DNA of 64,000 nt, from NCBI RefSeq assembly GCF_015354405.1, contig NZ_JADKYP010000039.1, positions 1-64,000 on the forward strand. The letters run 5' to 3'. The notes beneath the pieces were generated by a model that saw only the letters and a program-made list of their open reading frames with translations, made no database searches and was not told the DNA's origin. Source of the stretch: Nocardia sp. BSTN01. GTDB taxonomy: Bacteria > Actinomycetota > Actinomycetes > Mycobacteriales > Mycobacteriaceae. A program made the translations under genes and the position numbers. Of this stretch, positions 33,022 to 64,000 are shown one piece after another; the first letter of the stretch is position 1, and every line of letters starts with the position of its first letter.

Positions 33022-34308
33022 ATGGACGACATCGAAGAGCCGCTGGCCCGGGCCTGGCTGAAGGCCCTGGCCCCCCGCGGTGCGGTTCCTCAGCCCGCAC
33101 CGTCGGCGCAATTCACACTGCGAGCTCTCATCATGGATCTTCTCGGCGCGCTGCGCGCGGATCCGTTCGATGCATCGGCAGGCGTGCAGGTCGGACGAGC
33201 CCTGGTCGCGGCACAGTGGACCGATGAGCACGTTCCCCGGGTCTCCGCGCGGGTTCTGCACCGACTCGTCGACCACTGCCCACATCCCGACGCCACCGCA
33301 AGGATCGCCGAACTCCTCAGCGCGATCGGGCAGGGACACCAAGCCGGGTTGTGTGATCTCCGCAGCCTCGACCACACGCATACCACTCCGGAGCGTGAGG
33401 CCGACCCGAGCCGCACAGACGACTGGTTCCGACTGGTGTTCGACAACATCGCCGCCGCGGTCGCGATCGGGAACACCGAAGGCACGCTACTGCAAGCCAA
33501 CAACGCCCTGGCGGAGATGATCGGAGTGCCGGCCCAATCCCTGCAGGGAATATCGATCTACGACTTTTCCCACCCCGAAGACAAGGAACACATCCATCAC
33601 CTGCTGTTCGAGACGCTCGTTCCGGCCCGATCCGGCACAGTCAAACTGGAACGCAGGCTGGTGCGCGCGGACGGGACCATCGGATGGATTGCCTTCGCGA
33701 TCACCTATGTCCAAGGAGCCGGCGAAAGCCCCGACTACCTGCTAGCCGTGGGCTCCGACGTCACCGAGCAGCATCAGCGGCACGAAGAATTACACCGCCA
33801 AGCCCGCCACGACCCACTCACCGGCCTACCCAACCGCCGCCTGCTCACCGAACGAGTCCACGAACTGATCGCCACCGCGCACCCCGGCGACCGCGCCGGG
33901 TTCTGCTTCATCGACCTCGACCATTTCAAGACACTCAACGACCAGTACGGTCACCACATCGGCGACAAAGCGCTCGCCGCGGTCGCGGCCCGCCTACGCC
34001 GCAGCGTGCGCGACCAGCACTGCCTGGTCACACGTATCGGCGGCGACGAATTCGTCGTATGCATCCCACCACCAACCAACACGTCCAGCACTTCGGACAT
34101 CGCCGACCGGCTGCTGTCGGCGCTGGAGGATCCGATCGTCATCGACGGTCATACCCTGGCGATAGCGGCCAGCATCGGCGTCATCGTCACCTCCCTCGCC
34201 GGGGCCGACACCGAATCTCTTCTGGCGGCAGCCGATGCGAGCCTGTACAACGCCAAATCCAACGGCAAAGGCCACTGGGTACTCAAAAGTGTAGAAACCC
34301 TCCCATGA
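33022..34308 (+). CDS. PAS-GGDEF diguanylate cyclase
   Basis: A 428-residue signalling enzyme predicted to make cyclic di-GMP. An N-terminal domain (1-115, SFARAW-type: PLARAWLKALAP, DPFDASAGVQVGRALV) is followed by a PAS/PAC sensor (about 133-250) and a GGDEF domain (about 262-425) with the intact active-site motif RIGGDEF (340-344). No EAL phosphodiesterase domain and no transmembrane helix. The first start at 33016 is a TTG; the ATG at 33022 with GAGGGG upstream is preferred. It points toward the NRPS P450, tail to tail. Confidence 0.88.
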   Translation: MDDIEEPLARAWLKALAPRGAVPQPAPSAQFTLRALIMDLLGALRADPFDASAGVQVGRALVAAQWTDEHVPRVSARVLHRLVDHCPHPDATARIAELLSAIGQGHQAGLCDLRSLDHTHTTPEREADPSRTDDWFRLVFDNIAAAVAIGNTEGTLLQANNALAEMIGVPAQSLQGISIYDFSHPEDKEHIHHLLFETLVPARSGTVKLERRLVRADGTIGWIAFAITYVQGAGESPDYLLAVGSDVTEQHQRHEELHRQARHDPLTGLPNRRLLTERVHELIATAHPGDRAGFCFIDLDHFKTLNDQYGHHIGDKALAAVAARLRRSVRDQHCLVTRIGGDEFVVCIPPPTNTSSTSDIADRLLSALEDPIVIDGHTLAIAASIGVIVTSLAGADTESLLAAADASLYNAKSNGKGHWVLKSVETLP

Positions 34309-34358
34309 GCGGCCGGCGCGACCGGAGTCACCTGCAAAAAAACCGCCACGGGTATGGG

Positions 34359-35660
34359 TCAGCCGACGGGCTGGTGGCTACGGACGCGTGGACCGGTGTG
34401 TACGGGAAGGCGCTCATAACCGTGGAGCGTGAACAGGGGGCGGCGGGTGGGCGGATCGGTCAATCGCAGATCCGGAAAGGTTTCGACGAGCGCACGCAGA
34501 GCATGGACTGCTTCCATCCGAGCCAGACCGGCGCCCAGGCACACATGAACACCGCTGCTGAAGGACAGATGATCACCGGCGTTGTGCCGGGTGATGTCGA
34601 AACGGGCCGGCTCCGTGAACACCGCGGCGTCACGGTTGGCGCCGGCCAACGACAGCACCACGGTCGAACCCGCGCGCAGCCGGATTCCGCCGATCTCCAG
34701 CGCTGTCCGCGTGGTCCGTGCGGTGGTCTGAACCGGCGGATCGATTCGTAGGATTTCCTCGACCGCGTTGGGCCAGAGATCGGGTTCGGCACGCAACCTG
34801 TCGAGCTGCTCGGGATGGCGCAGTAGCCAGGTGATGCCTTTGCCGATCAGGTTGACCGTGGTTTCGAAGCCCGCGGCCATCAGCATGGTCGCCGAGGTGC
34901 ACAGTTCGTGGGTGGACAGATCGCTTCCGGTGACAAGGTTGCTGAGGATGTCGTCCCCGGGGTTGGCGCGGAGGCGTGCGATGTGCGTGAGAAGGTAGTG
35001 ATGCACGCGCTCCGAGGATTCCATCGCCCGCTGATGCATCCGCCAAGAGATCCCCAGGTCGAGCAACGGACTGATGTCGTCACCCCAACGCAGGAACATC
35101 TCGCGGTCGGCGTCCGGGAAGCCGAGCATCTCCGAGATGATGGCGATGGGCACCTGCGCGGCGTACTGCGCCACCAGATCAGCGGGACCGTCGTCGGGAA
35201 GCGCCGCGAGTAGTTCCTCCGTGACCGCCTCGATCCGCTCACGCAGCCGGGCGACGGCGCGCGGGGTGAAGGCCGCGGTGACGGGCTTGCGCATCCGCGT
35301 GTGCGCGGGCTGGTCGATCACCAGCATCGACGGAGGATCCACCGGGGTCGGGGGGAGCGGGCGGCGCCGCAGAGCCCGCAAGACGGGGCGGGGCGCGAGT
35401 TCGGTCGGTACGCCGACACCGAAACGCTTGTCGCGCAGTATTTCCCGCACCGTCTCGTGATCGAAGGTTATCCATACCGGGTGGGCCCGGCGCAACCCAC
35501 CTGTCCCACGCATCTGCTCGATCAGAGCGTAGGGATTCTCGATACCTTCCCTGCCGCCGATCAACCGGGCGAACAGGTCACCGCGACGCAGCTGCACCTT
35601 CTTGAACAGAAGGATCACCCCGTGGTTGTTGACCCACCGATACATGTACTGCGGTTTCAT
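34359..35660 (-). CDS. Cytochrome P450, NRPS tailoring enzyme
   Basis: A 433-residue P450. I-helix AAGFETT is at 262-268, ExxR is EILR (302-305), and the heme loop FSSGVHVCLG has ligand Cys374 (Ser replaces the usual second-position Gly, a tolerated change). The ATG at 35660 has GGAGGG upstream and lies only 38 bp after the NRPS stop, so it is almost certainly co-transcribed. Likely role: hydroxylation or crosslinking of a peptide residue, either on the carrier protein or after release. No ferredoxin is adjacent. Confidence 0.88.
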   Translation of the reverse strand: MKPQYMYRWVNNHGVILLFKKVQLRRGDLFARLIGGREGIENPYALIEQMRGTGGLRRAHPVWITFDHETVREILRDKRFGVGVPTELAPRPVLRALRRRPLPPTPVDPPSMLVIDQPAHTRMRKPVTAAFTPRAVARLRERIEAVTEELLAALPDDGPADLVAQYAAQVPIAIISEMLGFPDADREMFLRWGDDISPLLDLGISWRMHQRAMESSERVHHYLLTHIARLRANPGDDILSNLVTGSDLSTHELCTSATMLMAAGFETTVNLIGKGITWLLRHPEQLDRLRAEPDLWPNAVEEILRIDPPVQTTARTTRTALEIGGIRLRAGSTVVLSLAGANRDAAVFTEPARFDITRHNAGDHLSFSSGVHVCLGAGLARMEAVHALRALVETFPDLRLTDPPTRRPLFTLHGYERLPVHTGPRVRSHQPVG

Positions 35661-35698
35661 CGAGCCCTCCGTCTTCGGCCTGTCGCATCCCCTGGGAA

Positions 35699-60163
<24,465 letters not shown>

Positions 60164-60214
60164 CGTGTAACCCCTCGCTCGGACTCGCGGGCACTGCGGC
60201 ACAACGGATATGGA

Positions 60215-60519
60215 CTGCTCGGTGTTCGAACAGTGCAGTGGGTGTTTCAGGGCGGCAGAAGCAGTTCCGCCGTCCGGGACCTCGTATTCACAGACGTAGC
60301 GACGTGGCGACGTCGTCGAGCCGATCAGCTGCCGACATCCCCGCACAGGGGTCGGCAGCATCCGACCTGCATGCGTCGTCTCGGAGCGAGCTCAGCTGGA
60401 TCGAGACGCAACGGCCGCGGAATCCGACTCACACGGGCCGCCTGCCTTCCGGGCTCCCCGCCCACGAATGGCATCGACAGCTATTCGACGCCACAGGGAT
60501 CTTGGATCGGAAACATTTT
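60215..60519 (-). repeat. 305-bp duplicated control region, copy in front of the NRPS
   Basis: This block is the reverse complement of 62205-62509 with two mismatches by eye (near 60352 and 60405), so 303 of 305 positions agree. It ends 51 bp before the NRPS start codon. It holds the palindrome TGTTCGAACA (60223-60232) and a G/C hairpin around 60331-60357. No protein family match was seen in any frame; it is best read as promoter plus 5' leader. Confidence 0.93.
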
Positions 60520-60654
60520 TCGCAGGCTCGCATGTTGCTGTTTGCGCGATATGACCAACATGAGCAGTTCGACCGATTCGCGGTCCGGCCTTCTTCCGCC
60601 TACTTTGGTACCGCCGGATAGCCGTGTGCCCGCTTGCCAACCGAGATGGGCACC

Positions 60655-60683
60655 GGTGTCCCGCCCCATCGGGGTGGGACACC
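60655..60683. promoter_or_regulatory. Strong 13-bp hairpin between NRPS and mbtH
   Basis: GGTGTCCCGCCCC (60655-60667) and GGGGTGGGACACC (60671-60683) form a 13-bp stem with a single G:T wobble and a 3-base loop. It lies in the divergent spacer and could be an operator, an attenuator or a barrier between two leaders. No T-run follows on either strand. Confidence 0.6.
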
Positions 60684-60754
60684 ACCTCGAAGACCGTGCA
60701 GTTCACACTCTCTTCACCTGCCAGGATTTCTCCCACGGGGAAGGAGGATCTGAT

Positions 60755-60859
60755 TTGCTGTCGCAGCTTTTCGGCCACCCGGCCGGAGCGCTCGCCGAGC
60801 ACACTCGACGCTCCACATACCGCACTATCGCCGATACGGCTGCAGTAACCGGCAACTGA
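60755..60859 (+). CDS. Possible small leader ORF upstream of mbtH
   Basis: A 34-codon frame starting with TTG has a near-perfect ribosome binding site AAGGAGG (60741-60747) seven bases upstream, the strongest in this spacer. The predicted peptide begins MLSQLFGHPAGALAEH and has no recognised family. It ends 110 bp before mbtH. It may be a leader peptide or a chance match. Confidence 0.3.
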   Translation: MLSQLFGHPAGALAEHTRRSTYRTIADTAAVTGN

Positions 60860-60969
60860 AACCGAACATTCTCGGCGCAACGCCCCTTCAGTAGGACTGC
60901 ATCGCAGAGGCCGGCGTTTCGGACTGGGAAGTTGTCCATCCACTCGATACGACCGTTCAGGGAGGCGAA

Positions 60970-61239
60970 ATGACCAGCACCAACCCCTTCGACGACGACA
61001 ATGGCCGATTCTCGGTTCTGATCAACGACGAGGAACAATATTCCATCTGGCCGACCTTTGCGGAGGTCCCCGACGGGTGGGATGTCGTGTTCGGCGAAAA
61101 CAGCCGCGACGCCTGCATCGAGTACATCGAAAAGAACTGGACCGATATGCGGCCGAAAAGTCTGCGTGACGCGATGGCGGCCGACGACACGGCACGCAAA
61201 AACGACAAGCCCAAATCCTCGACCCGCCGCCGCAAATAA
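60970..61239 (+). CDS. mbtH: MbtH-like protein, NRPS adenylation cofactor
   Basis: An 89-residue MbtH-family protein that binds adenylation domains and is needed for their folding or activity. Signature residues are present: [23 protein letters not shown], the [11 protein letters not shown] loop and [10 protein letters not shown], including three conserved tryptophans (27, 37, 57). A basic tail (KSSTRRRK) is additional. GGGAGG ribosome binding site. Divergent from the NRPS and presumably dedicated to it. Confidence 0.95.
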   Translation: MTSTNPFDDDNGRFSVLINDEEQYSIWPTFAEVPDGWDVVFGENSRDACIEYIEKNWTDMRPKSLRDAMAADDTARKNDKPKSSTRRRK

Positions 61240-61332
61240 CGAACAGTTCCACGGCGCCGGATTCGATCGCTTCACATGGCCGGCACATCTGAAGTCCAGC
61301 ATTGAAATCTCTTCTCCGATGGAAGGTGATCT

Positions 61333-62133
61333 ATGGGCAAGGGAAAGCACTCGGCTACCAAGACGCACCGAAGAATGGCGATTTCGGCGGTAGGGACGGG
61401 AGTTGCCGTTTCGATGACGCTGGCGCTCACGGGAACCGGCCTCGCGAGAGCCGACGCTGCCCAGACCGCCCCAGCAACAGAGTCGAATCGCTCCGAGTCC
61501 GGGCAGCCGGCGCAGTGGCCTGCGGCCGAACCGCCGAACGTACATCCGTACGAAGGGCTGAAGATTCCGGACAACACATTCAGCTCGCTACAGTGGGCAC
61601 GCCCGACGCCGGAGCAGAACTACCTGGCTCCGGTAGGCGTACTACATGCCCCCGTCCCGGTCGCACCGGTGCCGCCGATCGCACCGCCGGCCGGAAAACT
61701 GCGCTTCGGTGATGTTCAGGTCGATGCCCCCGAGTGGCTCTACCGGGAGCAAGCGATCCAGCTCAACGACGGCGCTGCGGTTACCGAGGCCAATATGGCG
61801 ACCTTCCTCGACTCGGTGGGAATGGAACGCAGCCGATCGGACCGCATCGCAGGCGAAGCTCTCGGTGGTGCCGCGATCGGTGCGGTGACAGGTGCCGCGG
61901 TAGCTAGCCCGTTCGCACTGGTCGGAGCAGTCGTCGGCGGTGGAATAGGACTTGCCGTCGGAATGCCGTTCGCGCCGATCGGCCTTGCCGCGGGCCCGGT
62001 CGGCGCCGCTTACGGAGCCGCGCTCATGGCTGTCCCACTGGCGGCCATCGGTGCCGCGGCCGGTGGAACCCTCGGTGCGGTGCACGCTCTCACCGCTCCA
62101 CCGAGAACGGTCGGGATGCTTCGGACATCGTGA
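61333..62133 (+). CDS. Secreted glycine-zipper protein
   Basis: A 266-residue envelope or secreted protein without assigned function. A signal peptide (about 1-42, cleavage near ARADA) is followed by a proline-rich middle (about 45-125) and a C-terminal half with alternating small residues (GGAAIGAVTGAAVASPFALV through GAAAGGTLGAVHAL) typical of glycine-zipper membrane segments. GGAAGG ribosome binding site. Lies 93 bp after mbtH on the same strand, so it may be part of the biosynthetic locus, for example in export or self-protection. Confidence 0.7.
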   Translation: MGKGKHSATKTHRRMAISAVGTGVAVSMTLALTGTGLARADAAQTAPATESNRSESGQPAQWPAAEPPNVHPYEGLKIPDNTFSSLQWARPTPEQNYLAPVGVLHAPVPVAPVPPIAPPAGKLRFGDVQVDAPEWLYREQAIQLNDGAAVTEANMATFLDSVGMERSRSDRIAGEALGGAAIGAVTGAAVASPFALVGAVVGGGIGLAVGMPFAPIGLAAGPVGAAYGAALMAVPLAAIGAAAGGTLGAVHALTAPPRTVGMLRTS

Positions 62134-62140
62134 TCCAGAG

Positions 62141-62183
62141 CGTTGTATGTGTGGCGCAGTTCAGGATCGCCGCACATACAACG
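62141..62183 (+). terminator. Long inverted repeat after the secreted protein gene
   Basis: CGTTGTATGTGTGGCG (62141-62156) pairs with CGCCGCACATACAACG (62168-62183), 16 bp with one mismatch around an 11-base loop. It starts 7 bp after the stop codon and fits a terminator for the mbtH unit, although no T-run follows. Confidence 0.6.
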
Positions 62184-62204
62184 CCCGATCGAGCTCCTGT
62201 GAAG

Positions 62205-62509
62205 AAAATGTTTCCGATCCAAGATCCCTGTGGCGTCGAATAGCTGTCGATGCCATTCGTGGGCGGGGAGCCCGGAAGGCAGGCGGCCCGTGTGAGTCGG
62301 ATTCCGCGGCCGTTGCGTGTCGATCCAGCTGAGCTCGCTCCGAGACGACGCATGCAGGTCGGATGCTGCCGGCCCCTGTGCGGGGATGTCGGCAGCTGAT
62401 CGGCTCGACGACGTCGCCACGTCGCTACGTCTGTGAATACGAGGTCCCGGACGGCGGAACTGCTTCTGCCGCCCTGAAACACCCACTGCACTGTTCGAAC
62501 ACCGAGCAG
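62205..62509 (+). repeat. 305-bp duplicated control region, copy in front of the cutinase
   Basis: The inverted partner of 60215-60519, oriented so that the same end faces the downstream gene. It stops 58 bp before the cutinase ATG, close to the 51 bp at the NRPS. The palindrome TGTTCGAACA is at 62492-62501. Outside the block, similarity falls away abruptly on the gene-proximal side and more gradually on the far side. Confidence 0.93.
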
Positions 62510-62567
62510 CGCACGGGAGAGACCGCACTCGGCTGCACACACAGAATTCCATCCGGGAGATTCGTCC

Positions 62568-64000
62568 ATGATGTCGAAGGTGCACGCACGACCGATGCGC
62601 TCGGCACTGTTGCGAGGGATGTCGAGCGTATTCGTTGCGGCTGCCGTTACGGCAGCCGGGTCAGCAGCGGCGCAACCCGGCGATGGGTCATCGCCCGATG
62701 CGCGGCAGTGTCCTCCCCTGTATGTCCTCGGGGTCCAAGGGACAGGCGAATCATCGCCTGATGCATCGGTTTCCGTCGATGACGGCATGCTTTCGGCAGT
62801 GCTTGTCCCACTTCTGTCCAGAGTGGGGCCACAGGGGGCAGGGCACGCGTACGTCCCGTACCTGGCTTCGTTCGGCGGCATGGTGCCCGGCGGGCCTACG
62901 CCGTATTCGTACTCGGCGGCCGAGGGTCTCGACCGCCTGCAGTCGATGGCACGCGAGATCGTCGGCCGATGCTCGCATACCGAGCTGGCGCTGATCGGTT
63001 ATTCGCAAGGGGCGCATGTTGTTTCGATGTTCGCGCAGGAAGTCGGGGCCGGCGGCGGCGCGGTTCGGCCGGATCAGGTCGCCGCGGTGGCACTACTCGC
63101 CGACCCTACCCGTGGCCGGGCCGCACCTGTGTTTCCAGGCGTCCCGGGTAAAGATCGGCCGGATCCGGCGCCCGACACCGCCGGAACGGAAGTGGCCGAG
63201 TTGCCGCGGTTTTCGCTACCCACTCCGCCGGGTGGCGGCATCGGCCCGATCCGAGACATCACCGAGAATTTCGGAGCGCTCACCGGGCGGGTGGCGTCGC
63301 TGTGCCTACCCGGAGACCTGGCGTGCGACGCACCCACCGATTCCCCGCTACTTCATATGATCGCGACGATGGCCGGGCAGGTCGAATTCAACCCCGACGA
63401 CCCGGTGGCGACACTGTTCTCCATCGCGGGCACCATCCAGGCGACACTCACGAAAACGCTGGCAACGGCGGTGACCGAGGACCCGCACGGCTATTCGCTC
63501 GGAACCCTGTCTCTGACATCGGAAAAGACACTCAGTATCCGGCTCGCCGAAGCCGCCGACCCGCGCGTCCTCGCGGATCCGGAGTCTCGCGACGCGCTGC
63601 TGAAACTGGCGACCGCCGCGTTCAACACACTTCTCGCGATCACGGGGACCGCACTCGCACTGTCCACCTCCGAGTTTTCCCAGATCGCGACCGCTGCATC
63701 GGCCGACCCGCTCGCGGGGCTAACCCGCCTCGCCCAAGACGTCGCGTCGGCCTCGCACCATCCGCCGGCACAGCCCGAAGCGTTCCGGCCACTGACTCAG
63801 ATCTTCGATGCCGTCGGTCGGCTCGGTGCCGACAACGCCGAGTTGCTCGACCCGCACACGTGGCTCCGTTACGCCGACACCGTCCACCGACACGGCGCCT
63901 ACGCAACCGCCGGCATGAGCGTCCGCTCCAGCACCGAAGTGCTCGCCGACTGGTTCACCGCCGTGGCTCGCGACCTCGCCGGTCCCCATCTCTCCCGTCG
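62568..64000 (+). CDS. Cutinase-family serine esterase, secreted (partial, runs off window)
   Basis: The frame from ATG 62568 (GGGAGA seven bases upstream) stays open to the window end, giving at least 477 residues. A signal peptide ends near AGSAAAQP (about 35). The cutinase core follows: GVQGTG (55-60), nucleophile GYSQG with Ser146, then CLPGDLACD (246-254) and His263 as the probable acid and base. Typical actinobacterial cutinases end soon after this point; here over 200 further, mostly helical, alanine-rich residues follow and the end is unseen. It shares its 5' region with the NRPS, hinting that it acts on the peptide product or on the envelope during export. Confidence 0.85.
   Translation, partial: MMSKVHARPMRSALLRGMSSVFVAAAVTAAGSAAAQPGDGSSPDARQCPPLYVLGVQGTGESSPDASVSVDDGMLSAVLVPLLSRVGPQGAGHAYVPYLASFGGMVPGGPTPYSYSAAEGLDRLQSMAREIVGRCSHTELALIGYSQGAHVVSMFAQEVGAGGGAVRPDQVAAVALLADPTRGRAAPVFPGVPGKDRPDPAPDTAGTEVAELPRFSLPTPPGGGIGPIRDITENFGALTGRVASLCLPGDLACDAPTDSPLLHMIATMAGQVEFNPDDPVATLFSIAGTIQATLTKTLATAVTEDPHGYSLGTLSLTSEKTLSIRLAEAADPRVLADPESRDALLKLATAAFNTLLAITGTALALSTSEFSQIATAASADPLAGLTRLAQDVASASHHPPAQPEAFRPLTQIFDAVGRLGADNAELLDPHTWLRYADTVHRHGAYATAGMSVRSSTEVLADWFTAVARDLAGPHLSR

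Noticed and set aside
60223-60232. TGTTCGAACA palindrome considered as a LexA (SOS) box
   Set aside because: The actinobacterial LexA site needs GAAC and GTTC separated by four bases in the opposite order; here the halves abut as TTCGAA.
60215-60519. Open frames inside the 305-bp repeat in several frames, including a 66-codon extension of the NRPS start to 60361
   Set aside because: No ribosome binding site or family match; the NRPS start at 60163 has a strong ribosome binding site and the expected first residues, so identity of the repeats reflects DNA, not protein, conservation.

Overview
The window reads as a high-GC mycolic-acid actinomycete, most likely Nocardia (Rhodococcus-like relatives are possible). 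This rests on a complete yrbE/mce import operon, cytochrome P450s with a histidine-type 3Fe-4S ferredoxin, a KshB-like reductase, an actinobacterial cutinase, and a very large NRPS with an MbtH partner. No rRNA, convincing tRNA, CRISPR array or intact mobile element was seen; the only transposon trace is a decayed IS3-type fragment at the left edge.

Region 1 (about 0.1-21 kb) is a catabolic and redox island. A TetR and a short-chain dehydrogenase (SDR) are divergent around a perfect inverted repeat (1.24-1.29 kb). A minus-strand series follows from 15.6 down to 2.4 kb: alpha/beta hydrolase, acyl-CoA ligase, Baeyer-Villiger-type monooxygenase, P450, an MpaB-type oxygenase fused to a P450, aldehyde dehydrogenase, a second acyl-CoA ligase, SDR, ferredoxin and a TetR. 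A paralogous TetR lies at 15.7 kb. A second minus-strand group (20.7 to 16.4 kb) holds an AurF-type diiron oxygenase, its ligand-depleted paralogue, a SadH-like SDR and a KshB-like reductase. The gene mix resembles the mycobacterial mymA operon and points to oxidation and CoA activation of an imported lipid or terpenoid-like compound.

Region 2 (20.8-30.1 kb) is a DUF4873 gene and the plus-strand operon yrbEA-yrbEB-mceA-B-C-D-E-F plus an Mce-associated protein, a likely lipid importer. Five copies of one 19-bp operator, consensus ACCnnnGGTATCwGATACY, link regions 1 and 2. Four of them sit just downstream of matching TTGACn / CACAnT-CACACT promoters. They lie in front of a TetR gene, the MpaB-P450 operon, both AurF-type genes and the mce operon, so uptake and catabolism look like one regulon repressed by a TetR protein.

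Region 3 (30.1-34.3 kb) has a secreted glycine-zipper protein, a DNA-binding protein of unknown role, a PAS-GGDEF diguanylate cyclase and two sparse intergenic stretches.

Region 4 (34.4-64 kb) is a biosynthetic locus. One minus-strand gene of 8154 codons encodes a seven-module NRPS (starter C, 7 A, 7 T, one E in module 5, terminal TE), followed 38 bp downstream by a P450. Divergently transcribed are mbtH, a second secreted glycine-zipper protein and a cutinase-family esterase that runs off the window. A 305-bp block (303/305 identical) occurs once in front of the NRPS and once, inverted, in front of the cutinase, at nearly the same distance from each start codon. This is a duplicated 5' control region that probably co-regulates them. 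The predicted product is an N-acylated heptapeptide with a D residue at position 5 and threonine-type specificity in the last module.
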